Positions 28,245 through 37,893 of a DNA stretch of 54,697 nucleotides are shown here, piece after piece. Position 1 is the stretch's first letter, and each line of letters begins with the position of its first letter. This DNA comes from Candidatus Cloacimonadota bacterium (GTDB lineage: Bacteria; Cloacimonadota; Cloacimonadia; Cloacimonadales; TCS61): NCBI GenBank assembly GCA_018400535.1, contig JAGYMQ010000123.1, positions 1-54,697 of the forward strand, written 5' to 3'. Under the pieces are notes generated by a model. The model ran no database searches. It was given only the letters and a program-made list of their open reading frames with translations, and was not told where the DNA came from. The position numbers and the translations under genes are program-made.

Positions 28245-29069
28245 ATGAAAAAAGTTAGATCATTGATTATCACCGGGTTTGGCATAAATTGCGAGGAAGA
28301 AATGGCATCAGCTTATCAACTGGCTGGTGCAGATGCAGAAATTCATCATCTGAACGACATCTTTGGTGGCAGGATCAATATTCAAGATTATTTTATCTTG
28401 AATTTTCCCGGCGGCTTTGCATTCGGCGATGATCTGGGTTCCGGCAAAGTTCTTTCAAACAAAATGAAATTTAAAAAAATGAGTAATGGAAATTCCTTTT
28501 TTGCTGAGATCCGCAAATTTTTGAGAGATGGAAAATTCATTCTGGGAATTTGTAATGGCTTCCAGTTTTTAGTCAAAATGGGTTTACTGCCAAACATTTC
28601 AGGAAAATGGCAGCAAGAAGTAACGCTCACTCGCAATGACTCGGGAAAATTTGAAGATCGCTGGATCCACTGCAAGGTGAATTCTCAAAATCGAACACCT
28701 TTTTTGGATGGAATCGACGTTCTGCCTCTTCCCGTGCGCCATGGCGAAGGAAAATTTATTGTAAAAAATGAAAAGATCAAAAATGAAATTCTAAAGAAAA
28801 AACTAAATTGCTTGAGCTACTGCGATGCAAAAGGAAATATTGTTGCAGAATATCCATTAAATCCAAACGGAGCAGAACTGAATTGCGCAGGATTGACCGA
28901 TAAGACAGGTCAGATTTTTGGCTTGATGCCGCATCCTGAAGCCTTTTTGAGCTTGTATAACCATCCTGATTGGGCTCGATTGAAAAGAGTTTTCCCACAA
29001 ATTTCTGAAAAAGGAGCTGGACTGAAAATCTTTAACAATATCGTTGAACATATCATGAGAAATAATTGA
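28245..29069 (+). CDS. purQ: Phosphoribosylformylglycinamidine synthase, glutaminase subunit
   Basis: PurQ is a class I amidotransferase that feeds ammonia to PurL. It is 274 aa from the ATG at 28245 (RBS aaaaagga), longer than the usual PurQ of about 225 aa. The nucleophile is in GICNGFQFL and the late catalytic His/Glu in PHPEAF. The extra length and the ending PHPEAFLSLYNHPDWAR resemble the glutaminase domain of the large fused enzyme, so the purL/purQ pair looks like a split large FGAM synthase. The gap to purL is 65 nt. Confidence 0.93.
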   Translation: MKKVRSLIITGFGINCEEEMASAYQLAGADAEIHHLNDIFGGRINIQDYFILNFPGGFAFGDDLGSGKVLSNKMKFKKMSNGNSFFAEIRKFLRDGKFILGICNGFQFLVKMGLLPNISGKWQQEVTLTRNDSGKFEDRWIHCKVNSQNRTPFLDGIDVLPLPVRHGEGKFIVKNEKIKNEILKKKLNCLSYCDAKGNIVAEYPLNPNGAELNCAGLTDKTGQIFGLMPHPEAFLSLYNHPDWARLKRVFPQISEKGAGLKIFNNIVEHIMRNN

Positions 29070-29089
29070 TTCAATCACAAGGAGAGAAT

Positions 29090-31777
29090 ATGAATGTTCA
29101 TAATCTTGATAATATTTTTAAGCCGAAAAGAATTGCACTGATCGGCGTCAGTAAAAATCCAAATAGCGTAAGCGGAAAAGTTTTGACTAATCTGGTCGGA
29201 AGTGGTTTCCGCGGCGTTGTTTATCCCATCAATCCAAATAGCGAAGCTGTGTTGGGAATTGCCTGCTATCCCGATCTAAATAGCCTGCCTCACACACCAG
29301 AATTAGCCGTGATCTGCACAGCGGCAGCAGAAGTTCCCGAATGGGTGAAAAATGCTGGTGAAGTTGGAATTCGTGGAATCATCATCATGTCGGCTGGATT
29401 CAAAGAAGTTGGTGAAGAAGGAAAAAAGCTGGAAGAACAGATAAAAAGAGAAAAAGAAAAATTTGTTGGAATGCGGATCATCGGACCAAATTGTCTGGGT
29501 ATAATCGTTCCAAAATTGAAACTTAATGTCAGCTTTGCACCCGATCTTCCCAAAAAAGGCAACATTGCTTTCATTTCACAATCAGGAGCACTCTGCACTT
29601 CAGTTTTAGATTGGGCGATGGAAGAAAAGATCGGCTTTTCCAATTTTGTTTCTATTGGAAATACTGTGGACATCGATTTTGGCCATTTGATCGATTATTT
29701 TGGTGAAGATGAAGATACAAAATCCATCCTGCTTTATATTGAATCAATCGCTGATGCGAGAAAGTTTATTACTGCATCACGAGCTTTTGCCCGTACAAAA
29801 CCGATCATTGCTTACAAAGCTGGCAGATTCCCAGAATCGGCTGCCGTCGCCGCTTCTCATACCGGTGCGCTCGCTGCCGAAGATGATGTTTATAACGCTG
29901 CTTTTCAACGGATCGGTCTGGCTCGTGTGCTGGAAATTGGCGAGATCTTTGACTGCGCTGAATTGATCGGTCGCAATAAAATTCCAAAAGGTTCCAAATT
30001 GGGAATAGTCACAAATGCTGGCGGACCAGGCGTGATGGCTACAGATGCTCTCATCGCTGAAAATGGTGTTCTGGCAAAATTGTCAGATAAAACGATGCAA
30101 CAACTCAATTTGAAGTTACCACCGATGTGGTCTCATGGAAATCCTGTCGATGTGCTTGGAGATGCACGTTCCAAAAGATTAGCAAAGGCAGTCAAGATCG
30201 TTCTGGAAGATAAAAATGTTGATGCTGTTCTCGTCATACTCACGCCGCAGGCAATGACAAATCCGACCAGTGCAGCAAAAGCTATCGGTGAATTACAGGA
30301 AAAATCTCGCAAACCTATACTCACTTCTTGGTTGGGCGGTTACCACATGAATGAAGGCATCCGCATCTTAAATCAATGTGGAATTCCCAGTTATAAAACA
30401 CCCGAACAAGCGGTTCGCGCCTTCATGACTTTGGTCGCATACGCCAAGAATCTGGAAATGCTCTATGAAACACCCAAAGATATTCCTGTCGATTTCACTC
30501 TTGATCGCAAACGGATCCGCGATGAATTTAATGAGATCATTGCTCAGAATATCCAGATATTATCGGAATCAGCATCCAAAAAAATATTAGCGGCCTACGG
30601 CATTCCTGTCAGTCAACCACAAAAAGCTGTCAATGTTGAAGAAGCTGTGAAAATTTCAAAAAATATCGGATTTCCAGTAGTTTTCAAAATACTATCTCCA
30701 CAGATCACACATAAAAGTGATTCAGGTGGAGTGGAATTGAATATCCAAAATGAAAAACAAGCACACATCTCTTTCAAAAAAATTACACAACGTGTTGCTG
30801 AAAATGAACCAAATGCACAAATTCAGGGCGTTACTGTGCAACCGATGATCAAAATGAAAGATCCAGTCGAACTTATTTTGGGAATTAAAAAGGATGCTGT
30901 TTTTGGAACGGTTATTTTAGTCGGAGCTGGTGGCGTGACAGCGGAGCTTTTTGCAGACAGAACAATTGGTTTTCCACCTTTGAATGAAAGATTGGCACGT
31001 CGAATGCTGGAAGAATTAAAGATTTGGCCATTATTAAAAGGCTATCGAGGAAAATCAGCAATTGATCTGGACAAATTGATCGAGATAATAATCCGCCTTT
31101 CCTACCTGGCAGCAGATTATCCCGAAATTGCTGAATTGGATATCAATCCTTTACTTGTTTCTTCTGAAAATGCAATAGCCCTCGATGCACGAATTGTCAT
31201 CGATAAATCTGTGAAAAATCAGGAAATTGAGAAATTTTCTCATCTCGCTCTCAAACCCTATCCAGAAGAATATGTGAAAAAAGTGAAACTGCCCGATGAA
31301 ACCCCAGTACTTTTGCGTCCAATCAAACCAGAAGATGAACCGCTCTGGTTAGAAATGTTGGGAAGTTGCTCACAAGATTCAATCTATTCGCGCTTCCGCT
31401 ATTTTTTTCATTGGGAATCACACGAAGTGGCCACTCGCTATTGCTACATCGATTATAATCGTGAAATCGCCATCGTGGCAGAAGTTGTGGAAGCTGGAAA
31501 AAGGAAATTAGTCGGCGTGGGAAGATTGATCGCTGATCCCGATTATGAAACCGTCGAATATGCGATATTGATAATTGATGCCTGGCAGAATCGTGAACTG
31601 GGAAACTTGATCACAGACTATTGTATGGAAATTTCGCAAAAATGGGGAGTAAAAAAAATCGTCGCCCAAACAACTTCCGATAATCACCGTATGATCGCTG
31701 TTTTCCAAAAACGTGATTTTGAAATAAAATTTGATAAGCACGATTCGATTGTTGAAGTGGAAAAAATAATAAATTGA
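29090..31777 (+). CDS. ADP-forming acyl-CoA synthetase fused to a GNAT acetyltransferase
   Basis: This 895-aa fusion has a CoA-binding domain (about 10-130), succinyl-CoA-synthetase-like domains, an ATP-grasp domain (about 490-700) and a C-terminal GNAT domain (about 735-895). The His expected to carry phosphate in acetate-CoA ligase (ADP-forming) is present in AASHTGALAAED. The architecture matches both that enzyme plus GNAT and protein acetyltransferases of the Pat/PatZ type. In the latter, from memory, the synthetase part is inactive. With the His retained, this protein may still make ATP from acyl-CoA. It follows purQ by 20 nt with a good RBS (aaggagag) and precedes the class V aminotransferase by 12 nt. 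Confidence 0.88.
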   Translation: MNVHNLDNIFKPKRIALIGVSKNPNSVSGKVLTNLVGSGFRGVVYPINPNSEAVLGIACYPDLNSLPHTPELAVICTAAAEVPEWVKNAGEVGIRGIIIMSAGFKEVGEEGKKLEEQIKREKEKFVGMRIIGPNCLGIIVPKLKLNVSFAPDLPKKGNIAFISQSGALCTSVLDWAMEEKIGFSNFVSIGNTVDIDFGHLIDYFGEDEDTKSILLYIESIADARKFITASRAFARTKPIIAYKAGRFPESAAVAASHTGALAAEDDVYNAAFQRIGLARVLEIGEIFDCAELIGRNKIPKGSKLGIVTNAGGPGVMATDALIAENGVLAKLSDKTMQQLNLKLPPMWSHGNPVDVLGDARSKRLAKAVKIVLEDKNVDAVLVILTPQAMTNPTSAAKAIGELQEKSRKPILTSWLGGYHMNEGIRILNQCGIPSYKTPEQAVRAFMTLVAYAKNLEMLYETPKDIPVDFTLDRKRIRDEFNEIIAQNIQILSESASKKILAAYGIPVSQPQKAVNVEEAVKISKNIGFPVVFKILSPQITHKSDSGGVELNIQNEKQAHISFKKITQRVAENEPNAQIQGVTVQPMIKMKDPVELILGIKKDAVFGTVILVGAGGVTAELFADRTIGFPPLNERLARRMLEELKIWPLLKGYRGKSAIDLDKLIEIIIRLSYLAADYPEIAELDINPLLVSSENAIALDARIVIDKSVKNQEIEKFSHLALKPYPEEYVKKVKLPDETPVLLRPIKPEDEPLWLEMLGSCSQDSIYSRFRYFFHWESHEVATRYCYIDYNREIAIVAEVVEAGKRKLVGVGRLIADPDYETVEYAILIIDAWQNRELGNLITDYCMEISQKWGVKKIVAQTTSDNHRMIAVFQKRDFEIKFDKHDSIVEVEKIIN

Positions 31778-31789
31778 GGAAAAATTGTT

Positions 31790-33550
31790 ATGGAAGAAAA
31801 AAAATTGATCAAAGATATGGATTGGCTGCGCAAAGATATTATCGGACGCAATAAACTTTTTGGTACACCTTTTGGTAAAAGACCGCTGATCTACACCGAT
31901 TATACTGCCAGTGGACGCTCTTTATATTCCATCGAAAATTATATGATGCATATTATGCAATATTACGCAAATACACACACTGAAGACGATTTTACAGGAA
32001 AAACGATGACGGAACTTCTGCATGATTCTGAGAAGATCATCAAAAAACTGGTGAACGCCAGTAAATCGGGAAAGATAATTTTTACAGAATCTGGAACAAC
32101 TGGCGGAATTACCAGATTGCAACAAATTCTGGGAGTTTTTTGGCCTCCTGCTACGAAAAAACGGATTAATAAATTTTTGGAAAGCTGCGCTGAACGGTAT
32201 CCCAGAAGAAATAATTGCCGCCAAGAATTACAAAATTATATCCAAAATCATAAACCGATCGTTTTTGTAGGACCCTATGAACATCATTCCAACGAAATAA
32301 TGTGGCGTCAGACACTCTGCGATGTGGAACAAATTCCCTTGAATGAAGAAGGAAAATTGGATCTGAATTCTTTAGAAAAAAAAATCTCTGATCCAAAATA
32401 TGCAAATCGGCCTAAAATCGGTTCCTTCTCGGCTGCTTCCAACGTGACCGGAATTAAAACACCAGTTTACGAAGTTGCTCGCATTTTACATAAACACAAT
32501 GCTCTTGCCTGCTTCGATTTCGCCGCCTGTGCTCCCTACATAAAAATCGATATGAACAAAAATGAAGAATCTTATTTTGATGCTATTTTTCTTTCTCCAC
32601 ATAAATTTTTGGGTGGACCAGGAACAGCAGGTATCCTCATTATAAACGAAAAAATTTATCCCAAAGACCTGCCACCCTGCATTGCTGCCGGTGGAACAGT
32701 TGATTACGTCTCTCTCCATCGAGAAAAATATATTGAAGACATCGAAACACGTGAAAAACCGGGAACACCAGCAATTATACAGGACATCAAATCTGCATTG
32801 ATTTTCCAGTTGAAGGAAAAGATCGGGATAGAAAATATCGAGAAGATCGAAAAATATTTCATTAGAAATTTTTATGATCATTTCAAGAATAATGACAATA
32901 TTGAATTTTACGGACCAACTGATGAAAATGATAAAATCGCTGTCATCCCTTTCAATATAAAACACAAAGACAGGTTACTCCATCCAAAATTCGTCACTAA
33001 ATTGATGAATGATCTTTTTGGGATTCAAACGCGAGCTGGTTGTTCTTGTGCTGGACCTTACGGACACCGTTTGCTGCATATTTCTGATGAGATATCACGC
33101 TATTATCAATGTCTGATCGGCGTGGATAAATATTCTGGTTTGAAACCAGGTTGGGTGCGATTAAATCTGCATTACACATTCTCGGAAGCAGAATTTGATT
33201 TTATTTTGCAAGTGTTGGATTTTATGAGCAAAAAAGCCCATCTCTTCCTTACCCAATATCAATTTGATTTCCGCTCGGGAGATTGGGAAAATATTAACAA
33301 AAACTCTACACAAAAACCACTTGACTTGGATATTGAAAACGCCTATCAGATAAAAAATTGCCCTAAAAATGAAGAACAGTTTTCCGAAAAAGATTTCTCT
33401 TCTCTGTTAAAAACTGCAAAAGAATTGGCAAAAGAGCTGACAGCTATTCAAAAATTCGACCGATTCGATGATATTCTGGAAAATCTAATGTTCTTCTATG
33501 TAGTGAATTATACGAATAGTGTGCCGTCTTTTGTCATCAAAACGATTTGA
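31790..33550 (+). CDS. Class V aminotransferase, cysteine desulfurase-like
   Basis: This is a PLP enzyme of 586 aa. The Schiff-base Lys is in SPHKFLGGPG, the Asp contacting the pyridine nitrogen in ACFDFAACAPY, and a Cys-rich loop, TRAGCSCAGPYG, occupies the place of the desulfurase active-site Cys. It is much longer than SufS/IscS (about 400 aa). The extra residues lie mostly at the C-terminus (about 480-586) and match nothing I know. Substrate could be cysteine, selenocysteine or another amino acid. No Fe-S scaffold gene is nearby. Confidence 0.85.
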   Translation: MEEKKLIKDMDWLRKDIIGRNKLFGTPFGKRPLIYTDYTASGRSLYSIENYMMHIMQYYANTHTEDDFTGKTMTELLHDSEKIIKKLVNASKSGKIIFTESGTTGGITRLQQILGVFWPPATKKRINKFLESCAERYPRRNNCRQELQNYIQNHKPIVFVGPYEHHSNEIMWRQTLCDVEQIPLNEEGKLDLNSLEKKISDPKYANRPKIGSFSAASNVTGIKTPVYEVARILHKHNALACFDFAACAPYIKIDMNKNEESYFDAIFLSPHKFLGGPGTAGILIINEKIYPKDLPPCIAAGGTVDYVSLHREKYIEDIETREKPGTPAIIQDIKSALIFQLKEKIGIENIEKIEKYFIRNFYDHFKNNDNIEFYGPTDENDKIAVIPFNIKHKDRLLHPKFVTKLMNDLFGIQTRAGCSCAGPYGHRLLHISDEISRYYQCLIGVDKYSGLKPGWVRLNLHYTFSEAEFDFILQVLDFMSKKAHLFLTQYQFDFRSGDWENINKNSTQKPLDLDIENAYQIKNCPKNEEQFSEKDFSSLLKTAKELAKELTAIQKFDRFDDILENLMFFYVVNYTNSVPSFVIKTI

Positions 33551-33559
33551 ACATGAAGC

Positions 33560-33690
33560 GATGGTTCGACTCCGCTCACCATGACATTGTCTTGCAACGT
33601 GGAATGATGGTCGATTACGCTCACCATGACATTGTCTTGCAACGCGGAATGATGATCGATTCCACTCACCATGGCATTGTTTTGTATCAT
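33560..33690. repeat. Tandem ~45-bp repeat, about 2.9 copies
   Basis: Units are 33560-33605, 33606-33650 and a decayed third at 33651-33690. The shared core is ctcaccatgacattgtcttg. On the minus strand the units read as a repeated QCHGER-type peptide, which I recognise as a common spurious translation of a dispersed bacterial repeat and not a gene. Units abut without spacers, so it is not CRISPR. Confidence 0.85.
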
Positions 33691-33691
33691 T

Positions 33692-33739
33692 TGTCATCCT
33701 GTTTTTTAAACTGTCATCCTGAGCGTAGTCGAAGGATGA
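33692..33739. repeat. Dispersed 'tgtcatcctgagcgtagtcg' repeat, one full and one partial copy
   Basis: The full copy is 33712-33739 and a truncated start of a second copy is 33692-33701 (tgtcatcctg). This phrase recurs in many FCB-group and other genomes. A very degenerate echo seems to occur near 115-130 of this window. It lies in the leader of purH, 45 nt before its start. Confidence 0.7.
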
Positions 33740-33784
33740 AAATCCAGCATCAATTATTTATATAATATAGAAAGAGGTAATATA

Positions 33785-35392
33785 ATGATCAAGATAAAAC
33801 GAGCCTTGATAAGCGTTTCAAACAAAAACCGAATCGAAGAACTGGCAAAAACACTGCAAGAATACGATTGTGAGATAATTTCTACGGGCGGAACAAAAAA
33901 AGTTCTGAAAAATGCAAATGTTAAAGTGACAGATATTCAAAAAATAACAGGTAGTCCGGAAGCGTTTAACGGTAGAATGAAGACACTTTCTTTCCAAATT
34001 GGATCGGCTCTGCTTTTCGATCGTGAAAAAGATAAACAAGAAGCGGATCAGCTCGGTATCAAACCGATAGATCTGGTCGTCTGCAATTTGTATCCATTCC
34101 AAAAAGCAAAAGAAGCAAACACAAATTTGGATGAGCTACTAGAGAACATTGATATTGGAGGTCCAACGATGTTGCGTGCTGCTGCCAAAAATTTTAAATA
34201 TGTTGCTGTTGTTACCGATTCTGCAGATTATCAGCTCATCATCAACGAACTGCGTGATAATCTGGGAAGCTTGAGTTATGATTCACGCTATTTCCTGATG
34301 CGCAAAGCCTTCAATCACACAGCAGATTACGATGCGCTGATCGCATCCACGATTGATTCAAAAGCGGGTGATGCCTCTTTGAGATTGCATTTTGTGAAAG
34401 GAATGAAATTGCGTTATGGTGAAAATTCTCATCAAAAAGGATATTTTTTTCGTGAAGCAGAAAAAGAGGATTCCCTCTTCGATCTTAACATTCTGCACGG
34501 TAAGAAGATATCTTTTAATAATCTCAATGACATTCAAGCTGCTATCGATTCTGTCAAGAATCTTGAACGTTTCGGGACTGCTGTCATCAAGCATGGAAAT
34601 CCTTGTGGTTTGGCAGAAGCGGATGATCAATTAACTTCTTTTGAAAATGCCTGGCAAGGTGATCCCATTTCTGCATTTGGCTCGATAATCGCTTTCAATA
34701 AACCTCTTGAATTGACAGCAGCTGAATTTCTGAGACTGAACCATAACAACAAAAGGGAAAGAAAATTCGTAGAAGTTATCATTGCCCCAGATTTTACGAT
34801 CGAAGCTCTCGAATATCTGAAGTTTCATAAAAATTTGCGGATAGTTAAATTTGATCCAAAAAAATTCAACCAAAAACTCGATTTGAAATTTCTTTTTAAT
34901 TCTCTATTGGTTCAGGAATCTGACGAAAAATTATATGAAAGTTTGGATTGCGTTACAAAAAAGACCATCAATATTGAAAAGGAAAAAGCGCTTATCAAAT
35001 TTGGAATTCTTGCGATAAAGCAGGTCAGATCAAATTCTATCATTATTGTGCGAGAAAAAGAAGATGGTATTTTCCAACTTCTGGGAATGGGAGCAGGACA
35101 ACCCAATCGGTTGATCTCTACGAAATTAGCAATTGAAAAAGCAAAAGAAAATCTTTCTAATGAATATGATGGTGAAAATTTCGAAAGATATTGCAAAAGC
35201 AAACTGGGAAAAGCGTTATTGTTCTCTGATGCTTTTTTCCCTTTTCCAGACAACGTGGAGCTGGCAGCAGCTGAAGGAATTAAAAAGATCATTCAGCCTG
35301 GTGGTTCAATCCGAGATAAAAAAGTGATCAAAAAATGTAATGAGCTTGGCATTACGATGATTTTTACAGGAATTCGGCATTTCAAACATTGA
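33785..35392 (+). CDS. purH: Bifunctional AICAR transformylase / IMP cyclohydrolase
   Basis: PurH performs the last two steps of IMP synthesis. It is 535 aa, the usual length. The N-terminal cyclohydrolase (MGS-like fold) begins RALISVSNKN and contains ISTGGTKK and GRMKTLSFQIG. The C-terminal transformylase has RYGENSHQKG, KHGNPCGLAEA and the ending IFTGIRHFKH. RBS aaagaggt (33771-33778) precedes the ATG. Spacing from the upstream aminotransferase (234 nt, with repeats) suggests its own promoter. The 210 nt after it, up to the convergent cls, hold only AT-rich sequence with no clear terminator. Confidence 0.96.
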   Translation: MIKIKRALISVSNKNRIEELAKTLQEYDCEIISTGGTKKVLKNANVKVTDIQKITGSPEAFNGRMKTLSFQIGSALLFDREKDKQEADQLGIKPIDLVVCNLYPFQKAKEANTNLDELLENIDIGGPTMLRAAAKNFKYVAVVTDSADYQLIINELRDNLGSLSYDSRYFLMRKAFNHTADYDALIASTIDSKAGDASLRLHFVKGMKLRYGENSHQKGYFFREAEKEDSLFDLNILHGKKISFNNLNDIQAAIDSVKNLERFGTAVIKHGNPCGLAEADDQLTSFENAWQGDPISAFGSIIAFNKPLELTAAEFLRLNHNNKRERKFVEVIIAPDFTIEALEYLKFHKNLRIVKFDPKKFNQKLDLKFLFNSLLVQESDEKLYESLDCVTKKTINIEKEKALIKFGILAIKQVRSNSIIIVREKEDGIFQLLGMGAGQPNRLISTKLAIEKAKENLSNEYDGENFERYCKSKLGKALLFSDAFFPFPDNVELAAAEGIKKIIQPGGSIRDKKVIKKCNELGITMIFTGIRHFKH

Positions 35393-35602
35393 GATGATCT
35401 TTTTCAAAAACAAATTCAACTTCACGATAATTTTTTTCAGAATGCAGAAAAAACTTTAGAAAGCAAAAAAAACACCAAAAAAAATTGTTGAAAATTTCTA
35501 TCGTTAAAAATTGTAGAATATGTCTTTTATCTTTGCAGAAAAAAAACACATCTTCATTTTAAAAAAATCTCGTCATTTTCTCTCACTTCTCATTCCCTTT
35601 TT

Positions 35603-37024
35603 TCACTGAATTGGCGCTAACAAGCGGGAGATCCGAACCAGGAGTTTGAACCAAATTGGCTTTTTCAAATAGTCATGATAATCTGTTTGCCGACAGCTTT
35701 TCAAATCCTGTAAAAACATCTCTGCCACCTTTCTGGCAAATTCACTATCCCAGAAAAGCATATCAATTTCGAAATTAATGCGGAAGGAACGATTATCCAG
35801 ATTTGAAGTTCCGATGATTGCAATTTCATCATCGACCAACATCACTTTTTCGTGTAATATTCCCTTTTCGTACCGAAAGATCTTCACCCCGCTTTCTGTA
35901 AGTTCTTTCAAAAAAGAAAAAGAAGAAAAGTAGGTGATCTTCAAATCAGATTTTTCTGGAATGATGAGCCGAACATCGACGCCGCGCATTCCAGCGAGTT
36001 GCAGAGCTGTCACAACCTGTTCATCTGGAACAAAATAGGGACTGATGATCCAGGCTTTTTTCTGGGCAGAATTGAGCGCATGTACAAAGAGCAGAGCACA
36101 AGTTTCCAGCTCATCATCTGGGCCGCTGGGAAGAGTTAATATTTTTGTTTTAGATCGCGGTGCTGAATTCAGTTCCCAGCTCAATTTTGGCACTTCACCG
36201 ATCGCCCAATACCAATCAGAGATGAAAGGCAACTGAATACATTGCACAGCTGGACCTTCGATCTGAACATGAGTATCTCGCCAAAAGCCGTATTTTGGAT
36301 CAATTCCCAAATATTTATCAGAAATATTAAAACCACCAACAAATGCAGTTTTTCCGTCAATGACTACAATTTTACGATGATTCCTAAAATTCAATCTCAA
36401 TCTTCCACCAAATTTCTTTTCTGTTCTGAAATTACTGATCTTCACACCACTTTGTGTCAATTTTTTAAGATAGGATTTTGGGAGTTGATGGCAGCCGATC
36501 TCATCATAAAGAAGATAAACAGCAACGCCTTCCTTTGCTTTTGCGATCAGTTCTTTTTGCAGTCTTTTTCCTAAATTGTCGTTTATGATCTTATAGAATT
36601 GGACAATAATGTATTCTTCTGCTGCCTCGATAGCTTGAAACATGGCGAGAAATGTAGCTTCACCATTGATCAACAATTCTGCGTGATTATTGATCGTGAT
36701 AGGAATGCGCGCCAGTTTTTCCAGAACTAAAAGATCATGCTCTTCACCATCGGCGACCAAGTTTTTGTTTACAAGCTTATTTTTCAGTTCCTGAGCAATT
36801 TTATTGATCTTCAGATTTCCGACACGTCTTGCATTGATATAGCCATAAAATTTCCTGCTACCGAAGACCCAATAGAAAGGCAAAGCAATGTATGGAATGA
36901 AAATGAGCGCAACTACCCAAGCGATCGAACCTTGAGAAGTTCTGCCTTTGATCACAGCATCCAAAGCAGCAAGAAATCCAAGAATATGAAAAAAAACGAG
37001 TATGATCTGCAGGATATACATCAT
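35603..37024 (-). CDS. cls: Cardiolipin synthase
   Basis: This membrane enzyme joins phosphatidylglycerol units. It is 473 aa. Two N-terminal membrane segments (about 2-22 and 32-55) are followed by two phospholipase D HKD motifs: HRKIVVIDGKTAFVGG and HEKVMLVDDEIAIIGTSNLD. It is last in the five-gene minus-strand operon and overlaps the upstream TPR gene by 4 bp (ATGA). It converges with purH. Confidence 0.94.
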   Translation of the reverse strand: MMYILQIILVFFHILGFLAALDAVIKGRTSQGSIAWVVALIFIPYIALPFYWVFGSRKFYGYINARRVGNLKINKIAQELKNKLVNKNLVADGEEHDLLVLEKLARIPITINNHAELLINGEATFLAMFQAIEAAEEYIIVQFYKIINDNLGKRLQKELIAKAKEGVAVYLLYDEIGCHQLPKSYLKKLTQSGVKISNFRTEKKFGGRLRLNFRNHRKIVVIDGKTAFVGGFNISDKYLGIDPKYGFWRDTHVQIEGPAVQCIQLPFISDWYWAIGEVPKLSWELNSAPRSKTKILTLPSGPDDELETCALLFVHALNSAQKKAWIISPYFVPDEQVVTALQLAGMRGVDVRLIIPEKSDLKITYFSSFSFLKELTESGVKIFRYEKGILHEKVMLVDDEIAIIGTSNLDNRSFRINFEIDMLFWDSEFARKVAEMFLQDLKSCRQTDYHDYLKKPIWFKLLVRISRLLAPIQ

Positions 37025-37893
37025 TCTTCCAGTTTATCGATCTTTTCTTTGATCTGATTTAACAGCATAGCAAGAGATACAGAAAATGGAAGATTTCTCT
37101 TTGCCTGCTCGATTATTGAGTAAGCTTCGAAAACACGATCCAGTTTCAAATATAATTTTCCCAGATCAATATGAGCTTTGATATCGAAGGGAGCTTTTTT
37201 CAAACACAGCAATAAGACCTCGATCGCCTTATTATCCTTCCCGATCTGCTCGCAAGTATAAGCATAATTTCGAAGAAAATGAATGTTATCGATTCTCATT
37301 TTTTCGGCATATTTAAATTCTACAAAGGCTTTCAGATAATGTCTTTTGTTAACATTGATCAATCCGCGCAGATAATAGATTGTGCCTTTTTCCCCAAATT
37401 TTTTTTCTGCTTTATCCAGAAGTTTCAAAGCCTTTTCATAATTTCTATTGATAAAATTGAGCTCTGCTTGAAAAATGATCGGCAATTCATTGAGAGTGGC
37501 ATCCATATTTATCTGCTCCAGTTCTGCGATCGCCTGCTGAAAATATTCCAGCTTGGAATAGGCATAGGCGCGATTATAATGCAATTCGGGAAAAGAAGAA
37601 TTGATCTTTTTCAATTGATTGAGAGCAAGACGATATTCTTTTTGCAATAGATAACAATTGGCTAATTGGAAGATAATTTTCTCGTCTGAAGGATTATTTT
37701 GTAATATTTGCAAATAGACTTCGATTGCTTTGTTGTAAAGGCGTTGAGCTTGATATAATTTTCCTAAACGAGAAACTAATTTTTTGTTTCTTGGATAAGA
37801 ACGCAATCCTTTTTGCAAAATTCTTTTTGCTTTTAGCCAATTCCTTTTTTCCTCAAATCTTACTTGCCAGAGAATTTTATCAATTTCGTTCAT
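37021..37893 (-). CDS. TPR-repeat protein
   Basis: The 290-aa protein is built almost entirely of TPR-like helix pairs (for example AIEVYLQILQNNPSDEKIIF and AYSKLEYFQQAIAELEQI). There is no signal peptide or membrane segment, so it is probably cytoplasmic. It begins 14 nt inside the end of the dus gene and overlaps cls by 4 bp. Partner and role are not evident. Confidence 0.8.
   Translation of the reverse strand: MNEIDKILWQVRFEEKRNWLKAKRILQKGLRSYPRNKKLVSRLGKLYQAQRLYNKAIEVYLQILQNNPSDEKIIFQLANCYLLQKEYRLALNQLKKINSSFPELHYNRAYAYSKLEYFQQAIAELEQINMDATLNELPIIFQAELNFINRNYEKALKLLDKAEKKFGEKGTIYYLRGLINVNKRHYLKAFVEFKYAEKMRIDNIHFLRNYAYTCEQIGKDNKAIEVLLLCLKKAPFDIKAHIDLGKLYLKLDRVFEAYSIIEQAKRNLPFSVSLAMLLNQIKEKIDKLEE

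Noticed and set aside
33560-33690. Possible CRISPR array
   Set aside because: Units abut with no unique spacers, there are fewer than three intact copies and no cas genes.
33485-33697. Minus-strand frame with repeated QCHGER-type peptide
   Set aside because: The peptide is just the translation of a tandem DNA repeat and is a well-known spurious product; it has no start signal.
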